Assembly (NCBI GenBank): GCA_015143295.1 | Contig: CM026560.1 | Location: 6,264,501-6,328,500, forward strand | Reading direction: 5' to 3' | DNA length: 64,000 nt | Source: Tetracentron sinense | Taxonomy: Eukaryota; Streptophyta; Magnoliopsida; Trochodendrales; Trochodendraceae | Notes under the pieces: model-generated | Told to the model about the DNA's origin: nothing | Database searches by the model: none | What the model saw: only the letters and a program-made list of their open reading frames with translations | Shown here: positions 45,351-56,884 of the stretch, piece after piece | Layout of the letters: every line of letters starts with the position of its first letter | Numbering within the stretch: the stretch's first letter is position 1 | Program-made: the position numbers and the translations under genes

Positions 45351-45840
45351 GTTGAAAATCAAACACCCTAACTACGAATAAGTTAATTACGGCATTCCGC
45401 AGATAACCTCAAGTATTATCTATAAAATAAAGAAGGGAAAATTAGAAAAGAAGCAAACTCACACAACAAAAATAGAAAAGTATTCCCACGAGCATTCCGA
45501 CAAGATTGACTTCTAATATGAAATTACAATAATGAATAGGTTAGAAACTTACCTCCCCACAACTTGTTAAAGAACCCACAAATCTTTCGCTACCCATTTT
45601 CACCAATTCTAAAACAATATCATTGATTTATGTTGCAATTCTGCCTCAAACCATATTTACAAATCCAGAAGAACATGATGGATGCACTCTACAGTATTTG
45701 GCCTCTTGGGTCTTGGTAAGAGAAGAAGAGAAGAATGTTGCAATATGAGTATAAAATGGAAAATACTTCTAAAGATAAAGACCTCTTTTTAGTATTCCAT
45801 ACTTCTCCTTTTTAGTTTTACCTATATTATTCCTCTAATT

Positions 45841-48097
45841 AAGAAGAATGCTAGTCAACCCCCAAAAGGGAAATGTGATATTTTTCTATCACCAAACTCA
45901 ATAGAAAGGAACTCAAATAAGGGCTGTAAAGACTAGTGCTACGAGTGACCACAGGGACATTTGGAGTCATTAGTTGCAATGTTCATAAAAACTCTATCAT
46001 GGCCAAGTTTGATTATCTTTTTTCGTTTCTCCTTTTGTAATTTTCCATACTGTTTAGTATATGCAGGAATATTTTATTTTCAGCATAATATGAAGATCTA
46101 CATTGCTCTTCTTATCCTCTCATTTACTTAGTGCATTTGCCTAAAATTTTCTTAAAAGTACTGAATTTTAATTGTCTTTCCATGTACTAGTGTTTTTGTT
46201 TCCCTTGCTTTTTCCTTCTTGATGATACATATGCTAATGATTAGTAGGTTAATGAATGGAGAAAGGTTTCAGACCTAGTTCTGTGGTACCGACATTCACA
46301 GGCCTTACCGACTTAGCAAGCATCTTTACCTTTCTATATTTTTTTCATAGAATTTCTCTTAAAAAAGAGCATCATGAAGAAAAGCATTTTTCGTTGTCTT
46401 TTTCTCTCTTTGGGAAGTAACTAAATTAGAATGAGAAGGAAGTTGGGCAACAAGGTTCCCTACTTACAAATTTTCTATTTGTTCCATCTTATGCTGATGA
46501 TTTTGTAAACTTATTCGCACTATACTCATTCTTAAAAAAAAATCCTTTGAAAACACATTAACTCTATTAATTAGATTGCTAGAATTCATGGTCCTCCCTC
46601 CAATCCCATTGCCTGACGAATCTGGATTGGAGAACCTATCTATAACTGGCGGGATCATTAAAGTGGGAAGCATAACAGAACAATCCTTCTGATGTGGGAC
46701 GGAAGCAAAAACAAAGCCGGATTTTTAGGGATGAGGGAATCATAATGAGAAAACAATTATTAAATCAAGAGATAGCCATGAAAGGTGAATAAGAAGTAGA
46801 GTCACACTAGTTCTATGAAGGTCCTAGAGTTAGAATATCACCAATCTAGGTTTCAAAAGATGGAGTCAGACTAGTAAAGAAAGGATTCACAACTTAATAA
46901 ATGACTTTTCCACTCAAACTTCAAATCTGAAATTGCATCTTATTGCTACACTTTCCCCTTTTTATGGACTCATTCTTTCATAAATACTACCACTGAAATC
47001 TAATAGACAATCTAGTTCCAAGGTTGATTAATTAAGGATTGACTTGGGAACCAATAAATGACTAACAACTTTCTAAAACTCATTAACGAAATTTCTAGAA
47101 CTTAACTAATGAAATTTTTTTCCAATAAAAGACTTTATTTTTATAGAAGACTCATTTATGAACTTGGATGGCTAACAATCTCCGAAGACTCATTATGAAC
47201 TTTCTAGAATTTACTTAATGACTTCACCTCATTGTTTTTTTAGAAGATGTATATAAGGAATTTTCCGATGCAATAAATTTGTGGGCCCAATGGGTCTCAT
47301 GGGCAGTTATTGGCCATCTTGGACCCATGGCTGTAAATCTTGAGGGTCATGGGCTTGTCTTCATCACATTATAATAAGCTCTAATTTTTGCCTGAATTGA
47401 GTCTTTATTTCAAATCAGTCCAGAAAAGCATGTAAACTATCACCATTTGCGTCTCAAATATTCCACCAATACCTGCTGGAAATTTCGAATGAGCTTCCAT
47501 CAATGTTTTATTTGATTTACCAACTATCTGCTTTCCTCAATGTGGGATTTGTTTTTATTTCTTCTTACTTCTTTTCATGTTTAGATTTGTCCTTCAACAA
47601 ACTCAAAGTCTGAAACTTCAAAGTAACAATTGTTACCCAGGATACGTGCCCATTCCATAATCAGCTTCATGATAGAATACATCATAATGTGAGGCTTATG
47701 CATTGATCTTTGGTGACTAAAAAAACTAGATAGAAAAACAAATATGCTTCATTGATGTGATACACTGCTTCTTTTGTTTTTTTACCTTCAAACAATGTGC
47801 AGCTAGCCACATCTTGTATGATTAACCATAAACCAAAAATTTTCTTTCAAACTATACTCACCCATTCGACTAGATATTTTAGTTTCGACAGTCGCTAAAA
47901 TCTTGTGCTAAATAGTTCATTGTTTAGATGAGTAGTAAATATCTGCAGTTGCAATCACCAACTCCAACTATATTTAGTAATTTTCTATTTTTTTAATGAA
48001 CTACAATGCACCATTGGTTTGCTTGACAGAAGGCATGGAGATTTTTGTATTTTCTTTTAAATCCCAATTTGACAAATGATGTATTCTCATGCATCAG
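45841..48097 (+). other. End of CRK intron 4
   Basis: I see no element or exon in this 2.2-kb stretch. It is AT-rich, with short tttct-rich runs, and ends in the acceptor catgcatcag before exon 5. Confidence 0.55.
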
Positions 48098-48248
48098 GGG
48101 TTACACGGCTCCTGAGTATGCAATCCATGGGCAGTTATCTGTGAAAGTCGATACCTACAGCTATGGTGTGGTTGTCCTTGAAATTATCAGCGGTAGAAAG
48201 AGAAATGACATAAGCCTTGAACCAGTAACTCAATACCTTCTCGAATGG
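48098..48248 (+). CDS. CRK exon 5: activation segment end and C-lobe
   Basis: The exon encodes [18 protein letters not shown], with the APE motif at about 48108-48116. [19 protein letters not shown] and [10 protein letters not shown] follow. It enters in the frame set by TT|G from exon 4, and the donor is gtaatt at 48249. All C-lobe structural residues in this part look intact. Confidence 0.92.
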
Positions 48249-48416
48249 GTAATTTTCTCACGCTTTACCTATTGTTCGTGTTTCTTCATTATATATCATT
48301 GACAAGCTAAGCGGCTCGCATTTAATATTACATGTTTCACATTCTACTTGTTCTATTCAATGGTGTTTAAGTACTCGAAAGTCGAAACTTAACTTGGATT
48401 TGATGTGTGCTCCATT

Positions 48417-48482
48417 TAGTGTAGTCAAGGTGTCTTCGCGATTCGAGTTGGCTAAGCGAGGCGCTGCCTAGCCAATAAAATA

Positions 48483-48518
<36 letters not shown>

Positions 48519-49079
48519 TATACATATATTAATATTAATATTAATATATACACATAATAATTCAAACTTCTTAGGATTGACAATAATCTTAGCAAATTAA
48601 CATTTAATGTTATAAAGCTTGAATGTAAGCCCCTTTTGGCTAAACTGTTAGTTGACTTTTTGACCCTGTAGATGAAAATATTTTTGAAGACTAAAATATG
48701 TGACTTTTTTACCGGACTTTTGAGTTTTAGTAATGTTTTGATATAGTAGAATTTATGAAATTTTAAGATTTGAGAAATACTTTAGCATTTGCAAGTTGAA
48801 ATTTTGACCTAATCCCTAAAAAGCGGATTTTGTTCTTAAACTAAAAAATTGACTTTTTATTCTTCAAGAATTTGGATTTAAGATAATTTTTATTGAATTC
48901 AAATGAGGAGTATAACCTTATTTATAAAACCATTTACTTAAATTGTATTTATATATAAATAAGCTATAAAATTGTAAAACAAACTAAGAGTTAGAGGGTT
49001 CAGGTGAGTTCCACTTGCCCAGAGAGGCACTTAGGCGATGACTGTTTAAAATCTCCTAGGCGATGCCTTGACTACATTG
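48417..49079. mobile_element. Non-autonomous hAT element, CAGTGTAGTCAAGG family, copy 3, perfect 8-bp duplication
   Basis: The ends are tagtgtagtcaaggtgtc and ...gatgccttgactacattg. The flanks are both gctccatt (48409-48416 and 49080-49087). An AT microsatellite lies near the left arm (48486-48514). Its centre, about 48640-48910, matches the internal module of the CATGGTTC elements at 20518 and 28898 rather than the centre of copy 2. Confidence 0.93.
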
Positions 49080-49285
49080 GCTCCATTTTGATTCAATTGG
49101 GTAAGCAATTTTTAATTTAAAAAATTATTTTTATTTCTATGATAGATTCTTTTGAAATTCATCTTTCAAGTACTCAATAGGATGAGCCCATAGATCGTTT
49201 TGATCATTTTGCGACTCGGGGTTTCAATTTCATTCATATGTCCCAACTCCCTAAGGTCAGAAACTCTATCTCTCTCTCTCTACAC

Positions 49286-49865
49286 CAGTGTTTTAAAAAG
49301 CGTGTGAGGCTTATGCCTCAAGGCTCGCCTCGGGGCGAGGCTTAAGGAAAACGTCTCGAGGCTCAATTAAGAGGCTTAAACCCCATGAGGCTCACATGAG
49401 GCATACGCCTAACGCCTTGAAGCTCGCTTTATGCCTATGGTAAACGTCTCATGCATTAACTAAAATTAAGTGTCTAGCCACAATTGAGACTTAAATGTCG
49501 TTTTTTTAAAAATTTGTTTCAACTAGTATAAAATAACACTAATTATTTTCCGATAAGGCATTGAAAATAATGATGGTCATATTGGTTATAATTAACACTT
49601 AATTTCTTATGTTTAATGTATTAGGATTTTAAAACCATTTGAATCTAATTCACACTCTTTCCCTAGTAGACATTGCAAAAATTTGGAATCAGTGCTGTCT
49701 TACAATGTCATTAACTTTTGAATTTTTGTAATATTTTATTTTTTTGTTAAAATGAGAGAGCATGAAACTTTCTTGTGAGGCTTAAGCCTCACGCCTCGAG
49801 GCTTACGCCTCATGCATCTTGAGGTCCTGACGCCTCGCCTCACGCCTTCACGTTTTAAAACATTG
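49286..49865. mobile_element. Non-autonomous hAT element, CAGTGTTTTAAAA family, perfect 8-bp duplication
   Basis: The ends are cagtgttttaaaaagcgtg and ...cttcacgttttaaaacattg. The flanks are both ctctacac (49278-49285 and 49866-49873). The arms are rich in gcctcgaggc and ggcttaagcc words. Fragments of this family lie at 18665-18990 and 21720-21966. Confidence 0.93.
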
Positions 49866-49939
49866 CTCTACACACATACAAGAGTACTTGTGCAATGCAC
49901 GGGGCGGGATAAAAACTATGACTTGAATGAACCCTATTG

Positions 49940-50240
49940 AATATTACAGTAAAAGTAAACTCCCCCCCCCCCTATAGTGACAAAGTAGGGGTTCAGGAAT
50001 AATTCGGCATGGATTAAGTTCGGAAAATTCGAGAAAAAAATAAAAAATAAAATAATTATTATAAAAATATACTGAAAATTTTGATTAAAATATATACAAA
50101 ATAAGTATTTTTTTTAATAATTCGGGAAATTTTGGAATAATTCATAAAAAATGCGAATAATTAGTAAAAAACGCGAATAATTCGTAAAAACGACTTTTTT
50201 TTTGAAACGCGATTTAAATACCAATTACTTTGGCAACCCA
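49940..50240. repeat. AT-rich stretch with GAATAATTCG repeats
   Basis: A C-run (49963-49972) is followed by at least five copies of cgaataattcg/gaataattc-type words in both orientations up to about 50190. It looks like a decayed TIR element, but no ends were defined. Confidence 0.45.
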
Positions 50241-51405
50241 AAAATTTGCGAATAATACACAAATTTTTGAATTCCCCCTCCCCCAACAAAAAAAAACCTT
50301 CTCTCACCATTGGTGTGTATCATGGACCTAGATGTATACTTTCACGATCCGAAGATCCTCTCTTTTTCATTCGTCTCACTTCTCTTCGTTCCCTTCTCTT
50401 CTCTCTTTTTTGCATTTGGAAAGAAAAACAAAGTGCATCACATGGCTTTCTGCTAGTTAGAACATAAAAGAAGGCTATAAAGAACTGATTTTTTCTCTCT
50501 ATATTTATTTTCCTTTTCCCCTATACCATAGACCCATCAATACATAACAAAGATGATTTTTTGTTTCTCGTTATATGTTATTTTTTGTGTTTTCATTTAT
50601 TCCAAGAGACCCATCAATACCATCGCGTAGGAAGCATAAAAAATTAAAAGGTCATGAAAATTTGTAAACAAAAAAATAAGGTCTTTAAGGGCTGAGCACT
50701 TCTCTCCCAATACTCCCCTGATGTCAAATCAAATTGAAATATTATAAGAAAAAGAACAAATAGAAAAAAGTCTGTAAGAGCATTTTCTCTGTCCTCTCTT
50801 AGAGGTTTTGCACTTTCTCCCCCTCTCTTCCTGGATATAAAAGTTGAAAGATTCTTTTATTGATTTGCTAGATTTAAAAAAAAAATTAATATAGTTTTAT
50901 ATATAAATGCTGGGTAGTATATGCGTGATGCATAGGCAACTTTGCATATGCATCATATGGTTTAGGGACATGTGGCACTCCTTTGAGCCCACAAAAAAAC
51001 CAATGTGCGATCCTCCCTTCCCGATGTGGTAAAAACCAGTCCAATCGGAGAAGTCTAAGCTGTCCGATCGGATAGTAGAAACTATAACCTAGTTTAGGTC
51101 GTATTAAGTTTGGGGGTTAATGCTGACCATCTAGGGTTAATAACTTAGACTTCTTGGCCTATTTTTTAGAACCACTGCACCAATATTTTGTAGTAGACAA
51201 GAAGAATAATGAACGAAAGCCAATGTGATGCTTCAAGGCACGCTGAAAATCTGCTTTCCTTAAGACGTTATTCGCCTCCACTACTGGTCTGCAATTGGGT
51301 TTATAGCGAACAACCTTCAGGGTACAATGAAGCCCGACAAATTGTTGTTGTTGATCTACGTCTTGCAGTGAAATGGAAGATCAACCCTGAACTCTTGAGC
51401 AACGG
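50241..51405 (+). other. CRK intron 5 sequence
   Basis: CT-rich and AT-rich runs are present without recognisable coding content. The part from about 51200 may belong to the copia LTR that continues to the right. Confidence 0.45.
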
Positions 51406-54269
51406 TTGAATTTTAGAATAATAAAGAGAAAGAAGAAACACAGTATTACGCAATTTCTGAAAATGATCAAAAATGTTATTTTTTTCACTTAAGAATAAAA
51501 AGAACTCGCCTTGCATCTTTAACTTATAGAGTTTCATGTGTCTGTTTTGAAGAGTCTCTTCTGACAAGACACAACTACTCCTTTAAGAGACATGACCAAT
51601 GGGAGGGATTTCCTTTTACTTGAATTCTCTTAAGGTTTAAAGTTTAAACTCTCATGACGGTTGGGAGAACTTCTTTCAAGTGGTTATAACTACCACCTAT
51701 GTCATCATGACATCACCACATGCTTGTGGCTGCCAACTACCACCTATGTCATCCTGACATCACCACATGCTTGTGGTTGCCAACTACCACCTATGCGGTT
51801 GCCTCCAAGAATGGCTAAAACATGTGCATGTGCATGTGCATGTGCATGAAGGAGTACGCACTAGCATCTCTCTTATACAAAGAGTTCATTGAAAAAGTAG
51901 TTTAACAAAGTTTCTTTTACTACCCCAAGACTAAAATACATAATAATATTTTGGAAAATAGCCAATCATTCCTCACTATTTTCGAAATAGTTTATAAAAG
52001 ATTTACAGAATAAAACTGGAAAACTCATACATAAATGTAAGTGTCTTTTGGACTTGAACTTACACTTAGTGTAGATATATCAAAGCTTTATTGAGGTCCA
52101 AAGTAGTTGTGGCTTTGAACTAAGTACCCCATATGACAAAGCCGGACACATCAAGCATACTAATTTTCAAATGCTTAAAGTGTTTTGTAAAAGCTGGCGC
52201 ATTTTTGGCTTTGCGTCTATACCATGATTTTCTCATTAGTCTCTTAGAGACAGTTTAAGTCTCTGACCAGGAAGCAGCCCCACTTTCTCAACTAACTAGG
52301 TGAACCCCTAATAGTATCTCTGTAACACAAGTACTCCTAACAAAAAATTCCTCTTTTTCATTATAGTTTCAAGCACTATAATCTCGAGGGATCCTTAAAT
52401 AAATTCACTTTATTCCATAGTGCCTATCCAATTGTTACTAATGGCATACTTTACTCATTGAACTGAAGTCTTGGGTCAGAAGTATTGAGTCAAGTTTCTA
52501 TCATTGACTCATAGGTGATTTACTCAATGGGCTTTAATCCCATCCCTCAATTAGTCTTACTGACTAAATCCCTCGCAAGTCCTTTTGTTAATGGATCGGC
52601 CAAGTTCTGACTTGACCTTATAAAATCAATTATAATTATTTCATCTCCGAGTAATTGTTCACATAGCTATGCCTCATACTAATATGCTTGAATTTCCCAT
52701 TATGTACTTTGTTATATGCCTTTGATATTGTAGTTTCACTATCACAATGCAAAGAAATTGGTGGTATTAGCTTAGGCCACATTGGTATTTCTACCAACAA
52801 GTTTCTTAGCCACTCGCCTTCTTTGCCCCCAGCTACCAATGCAATAAACTTTGACTTATGCATGTTTGCTTCTTGAAACTCCGAGAGATAGTAGCACCTC
52901 CAAGAGTGAATATCCATCCACTTGTGGACTTGGATTCTTCTAAATTCGTTGTCCAACTAGCATCACTGTATCCTTCTAATACAATAGGATACCCATTATA
53001 ATGCAAACCTAGCATCATAGTTCCTTCTAAATATCTTAAAATTCTAGATATGACAATCCACTGTAAATCACTAGGGTTAATAGTATACTTGCTTAATCTT
53101 CCTATAGCACATGTAATATCCGACCTAGTGCAATGCATTGCATACATCAAACTTCCTATTACTTTAGCATACTCCAATTGTGCTACTGCGCTTTCTTGAT
53201 TATGACACAATTTTATGCTAGAGTCAAAAGGAGTGGATACACTTGGATTCTCAAAATAGTTAAACTTTCTAAGAATCTTGTATATAATGTGATTGTGTTA
53301 ATATTATACTAATGCCTTTTCTAATTAATTTAATACCTAAAATCACATCAGCATCACCCAAGTCTGTCATGTTGAAGTTACTAGATAAAAATTCTTTAGC
53401 ACTAGTAACATTATCCATGTCAGTTTCAAAGAAAAGTATATCATCTACGTAAAGGCATATAATTACACTTTTCAAAAAAATTATTGTAAACACATTTATT
53501 TGATTCATGTATTTTAAGCCCATATGATAATATTACTTTATAAAATTTTCCATGCCACTATTTTGGCACTTGTTTTGAGACGTATAATGATTTGATCAAT
53601 TTTTACATACCTTATTTTCTCGTCTAGTCATAACAAATCTTTTAGGTAGTTCCATGTAGAATTCTTCATTTAATTCTCCATTTATAAATGTCATTTTAAC
53701 ATCAATTTGGTGTACTTCCAAACGGTATATTGAAGTCGATGCCTTATAGTGGTCATTCTAGCCACATGTGCATAAGTATCGAAAAAATCGATACAGTCCT
53801 TTTGTCTGAATCCTTTGGTCACTAACCTAGCCTTAAACTTTTCTATAGTGCCATCAACTCTTAATTTCTCTTGAAAATCCATTTACAACCTATGGTTTTT
53901 GAACCGGGTGGTAAATCTACTAATTTCCAAGTTTTATTTTTCATAATAGAGTCCATTTCATCTTTAATGGCTTATTTCCAGAAAATCACATCTTGAGATT
54001 TTATGGGTTCTAGAAAGGTAGATGAATCACTTTCTATGTTAAAAATCCTCAAGGTTTCACTCTTACATTTACTCCTACTACCTTCTACTAAATATAAGTA
54101 GAAACCTGATCTCAAGTTGTAATTTGGATCTTTCTTAGGTCTCTTCTTCTAGGTTCAATATTTTCTTCTTGATTTTTAATTTCAAGAGAGATTACCTTTT
54201 CATTCTTGTCAACCCTAGGAATAGGACTAGGTTCATCCTTATTTTGGTTTAATCTTAGAATTGCATTAA
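51406..54269 (-). mobile_element. Fourth Ty1/copia element, decayed, with LTR part
   Basis: Pol remnants on the minus strand are [21 protein letters not shown] (53691-53882), YVDDILFFETD and LSSNFNMTDLG (53269-53523), IGSLMYAMHCTRSD and TSGWIFTLGG (52833-53210), and LHCDSETTISKA (52636-52956). These give RT then RNase H in order. The left part (51406-51700) is repeated in inverted orientation at 55391-55670 and is probably LTR sequence. Integrase, protease and most of gag are missing. Confidence 0.82.
51684..51850. repeat. Tandem ~53-bp repeat and CATGTG microsatellite
   Basis: Two and a half units of ctaccacctatgtcatc(a/c)tgacatcaccacatgcttgtgg occupy about 51689-51800. A short catgtg microsatellite follows at 51821-51848. 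Confidence 0.85.
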
Positions 54270-55391
54270 CATAGTTGTTAAAAGTGTCGCCTCAGGCAGT
54301 CGCCTATGCGACCAGGCGCTCTGCTAGGCTCTGACGACTGGTTGCCTCAGACAATCATTATTATAAATCTAATACATGTAATATTAATATTGTTTAAAGA
54401 TATAAAAGTACTTTATTTGAATATAGTAATTTGGTTAACAAAAAAAAAAAATGTTATTTTATATACTTTACATGTATTTTACCATATAGTATGTTAGAGT
54501 TTGTATATCCAACAAAAAAAAGGTTTACAGAAAGAAGTAGAAAAAAGAGAGGAATAGTGTCAAGTATGTTTCCCTCATGTTAACCTGTCCTCTCTTTTGC
54601 TCAATGGGTGGAAAATCGGCCCTCTCTCAATCTCTCTCTCTTCCTCTGTTTGTGGGTAGACCATATGGTCCTTATCTGCTTTTGTATGGTTGTTACAAGT
54701 GTCACTTAGGCAACCAAGCATACAAGTGGGCTCAGGAGATCCAATAATAAAAAAAAAAAAGGCCTTTAAATGCCTCAAATTTCTTCTAGGACCCTCAAAA
54801 TTCTCATAAACTCATATTTAAAGAGATCTTTTATAATTTAAATAAGTGCAAATCCCATAATTGTTTATTACACATCTTGAGTATAATCGAAAAAAAGAAA
54901 GAAATGAGAGTAAGATGTACGTCCCCTTCCTCTCTCCCCCCTCTCGTCTCTCTCATGTTCGACGTCACATTGATTGTCAGATTATTTTTCTGTTATTTAT
55001 TCAGTCCTTCACTCTCCCTCCTCTACCATCTTCTTCCTCTCTCATGTTCGGTTGTTACTATAGACTATTATTTCTTTCTATTTTTTATCCTTCATAATCT
55101 CTAACTCTCCCCTTTCGACAATCATTGTAGACTTTGTTTTTTTTATTCCGTTGTTTTATCCCTAACACTTGAAATTCCCCTTTATTATTCTTAGAATTGT
55201 CTCACAGGATGGTTCTATCAAAGTGTATCTTAATAATAGAGATTTTGTAATTTATATGAATTACAGGAGTGTCATACATAGATCTCATATTGGGGGAATA
55301 TCTACACCAAAAAGTTCATCAGGCCATCGCCTCAGGCTATCGCCTTAGCCATCCATCGGTTCTGTCGCCCCAAGTCGCCTTGACAACTATG
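54270..55391. mobile_element. TIR element with CATAGTTGTTAAAAG ends
   Basis: The left end is catagttgttaaaagtgtcgcc and the right end the inverted ...gtcgccttgacaactatg. Subterminal gcctcaggc words resemble those of the two hAT families nearby. The flanks tgcattaa and ggtggtag do not match. The right flank is a rearranged copia piece, so the original partner was probably lost. Confidence 0.65.
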
Positions 55392-55790
55392 GGTGGTAGT
55401 TATAACCACTTGAAAGAAGATCTCCCAACAGTCGTGAGAGTTTAAACTATAAAAAAATTCAAATAAGGAAATCCCTTCCATCGGTAGTTGTGTCTTGTTA
55501 GAAGACTCTTCAAAAAAGACACATGAAACTCTATAAGTTAGAGACCTAAGGAGAGTTGTTTTTTATTCTTAAGTGAAAAAAAAAATCAAATTAGTGATCA
55601 TTTTCAGAAATTGCATAGTACTGAGCTTCTTCTTTCTCTTTATTATTCTAAAATTCAAATGTTCTACTAAATAAAAATCAAGAAAAAAATATTGAACCTA
55701 GAAGAAGTAAGAGACCTAAGAAAGATCCAAATTACAACTTTGGAGCCTTTTATTTTCAAGAGAGATTACCTTTTCATTCTTGATTGGGCT
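55392..55790. repeat. Inverted copia duplication beside the TIR element
   Basis: Bases 55392-55670 are the reverse complement of 51406-51700, and 55672-55742 are the reverse complement of 54112-54175. Then 55750-55785 matches 54178-54209 in the same orientation. The join thus switches strand within a few bases. Confidence 0.75.
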
Positions 55791-56572
55791 GATTTTTGCC
55801 ACATGTTAGGGAAGTGGGACCTGTACATTGAGTTTTTCATAGGCCCAAAGGAGTGCCACCTGTTGTTCAATCGCATGCCGTATACGCAAGGTTGCCTATC
55901 CATCACGCATATGCTACCTATTCACACACACACACATCTATATATATGGGTAAAAATGTCATGGTGAAGGATTCCAAGTTTACTAGTCATAGGGAACATA
56001 AGTAGCACCCTATTTGTGTGTGTGGAGAGAGGAACTTCAAAAACTACAAGCACTTTCTGCATACAAGGAAGCATGCTCAGTCAAGCTTCTCATACCGAGG
56101 GAATGCAAGGTACTTGTTTTGGCAAACCAGAAGGATGGTTGACCGATGGTACATGGCACACATGCAAGGTGGGAAATCGCTATTCATTGGTTCCCAGTGA
56201 GGAAGTTGCACCAAAACTCAACCAAGTGAAATGAAAAAATTATGGCCCCTATAGATTTTTACTGGACTGTTTACCGTGCTTTCTGATCACCCAAAGAAGG
56301 CAATAGAACAGATGGTTACAATCATCTGATTAGGTCAATTTTCACTGCTAATCACCTAGGGTGACCCTTCATATGGTGGCCTCTCCAATTTGCAGCATGT
56401 GGTACCAGCTCTGTTTAGAAAGTATTACAGGCTTATAATTCCCCTTAAGAGTATCTCTGAGTATGCATTCAAGTTGAGTTTGCTACAAGTTCTCTGCAGC
56501 CACACCCCTTTTGAACTTTTTGCTTATATTTGCGGATCTCTTATAGTCTAATTGTAATTTATGTTTTAACAG
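55791..56572 (+). other. Last part of CRK intron 5, with unrecognised short frames
   Basis: Overlapping frames between 55692 and 56234 give sequences such as HFLHTRKHAQSSFSYRGN and RRMVDRWYMAHMQGGK. They look protein-like but I cannot assign them. They are broken and may be the remnant of a transposon or captured gene. The intron ends at the acceptor tttaacag, 56572. Confidence 0.35.
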
Positions 56573-56884
56573 GCTTGGAAACTGTATGAAGATGACATGT
56601 TGATGGAGTTGGTGGATGAGAGCTTAGACCCAAATGAATACAAATCAGAGGACGTTAAGAAAGTTATAGAGATCGCTCTCTTATGCACCCAGTCTTCGGT
56701 TGCTTCGAGGCCCACAATGTCTGAAGCAGTTGTTATGCTGTTAAGCAAGGGGTCACAGGAGTACAGGCCAACCAGACCTACCTTCATTGATGCCACAAAT
56801 AAGGCTAAGGGAGACACATCCACCTCTACTGCGTCATCCAAATCCTACGCAACTGTCTCGGTTACTGAGGTCTCAGGACGTTAA
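56573..56884 (+). CDS. CRK exon 6: C-lobe end and tail
   Basis: The exon encodes AWKLYEDDMLMELVDESLDP, then VKKVIEIALLCTQSSVASRP with the conserved Arg of subdomain XI, then TMSEAVVMLLSKGS. A Ser/Thr-rich tail (TSTSTASSKSYATVSVTEV) ends in SGR and TAA at 56882-56884. The tail is of the kind typical of CRK2-type kinases. The exon is intact. Confidence 0.93.
   Translation, partial: AWKLYEDDMLMELVDESLDPNEYKSEDVKKVIEIALLCTQSSVASRPTMSEAVVMLLSKGSQEYRPTRPTFIDATNKAKGDTSTSTASSKSYATVSVTEVSGR

Larger units (their letters stand above)
38098..45840 (-). mobile_element. Third Ty1/copia element, pol deleted, split by a solo gypsy LTR
   Basis: Direct repeats at about 38100-38715 and 45351-45840 share aatcaaacacccc/ctaac, aaaataaagaaggg/c, aacttacctc and ggcctcttggg(c/t)cttggtaagag. 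They are the LTRs. Between them only gag and protease remnants survive on the minus strand (38738-39735 and 45071-45350), so integrase, RT and RNase H are gone. A 5.3-kb insertion (39736-45070) splits gag. Confidence 0.72.
11665..56884 (+). pseudogene. Cysteine-rich receptor-like kinase (CRK2/CRK3-like), kinase part, with giant introns
   Basis: Six exons join in phase to give a transmembrane helix, a juxtamembrane segment, a Ser/Thr receptor-like kinase domain and a Ser/Thr-rich tail. The order of motifs is GEGGFG, VAVKK, HRD, DFG, RFAGTLGYTAPE and RPTMSEAV. The family sits in the plasma membrane with two extracellular Gnk2 (DUF26) domains and acts in stress and immune signalling. The ectodomain exons are absent here. 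The three largest introns are 12554, 22793 and 8324 bp. Exon 4 has a one-base deletion after HRDINA, giving a stop at 25280-25282 in the original frame, so the product would lack its activation loop and C-lobe. All splice sites remain GT-AG. A sequencing error in exon 4 is the alternative reading. Confidence 0.85.
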
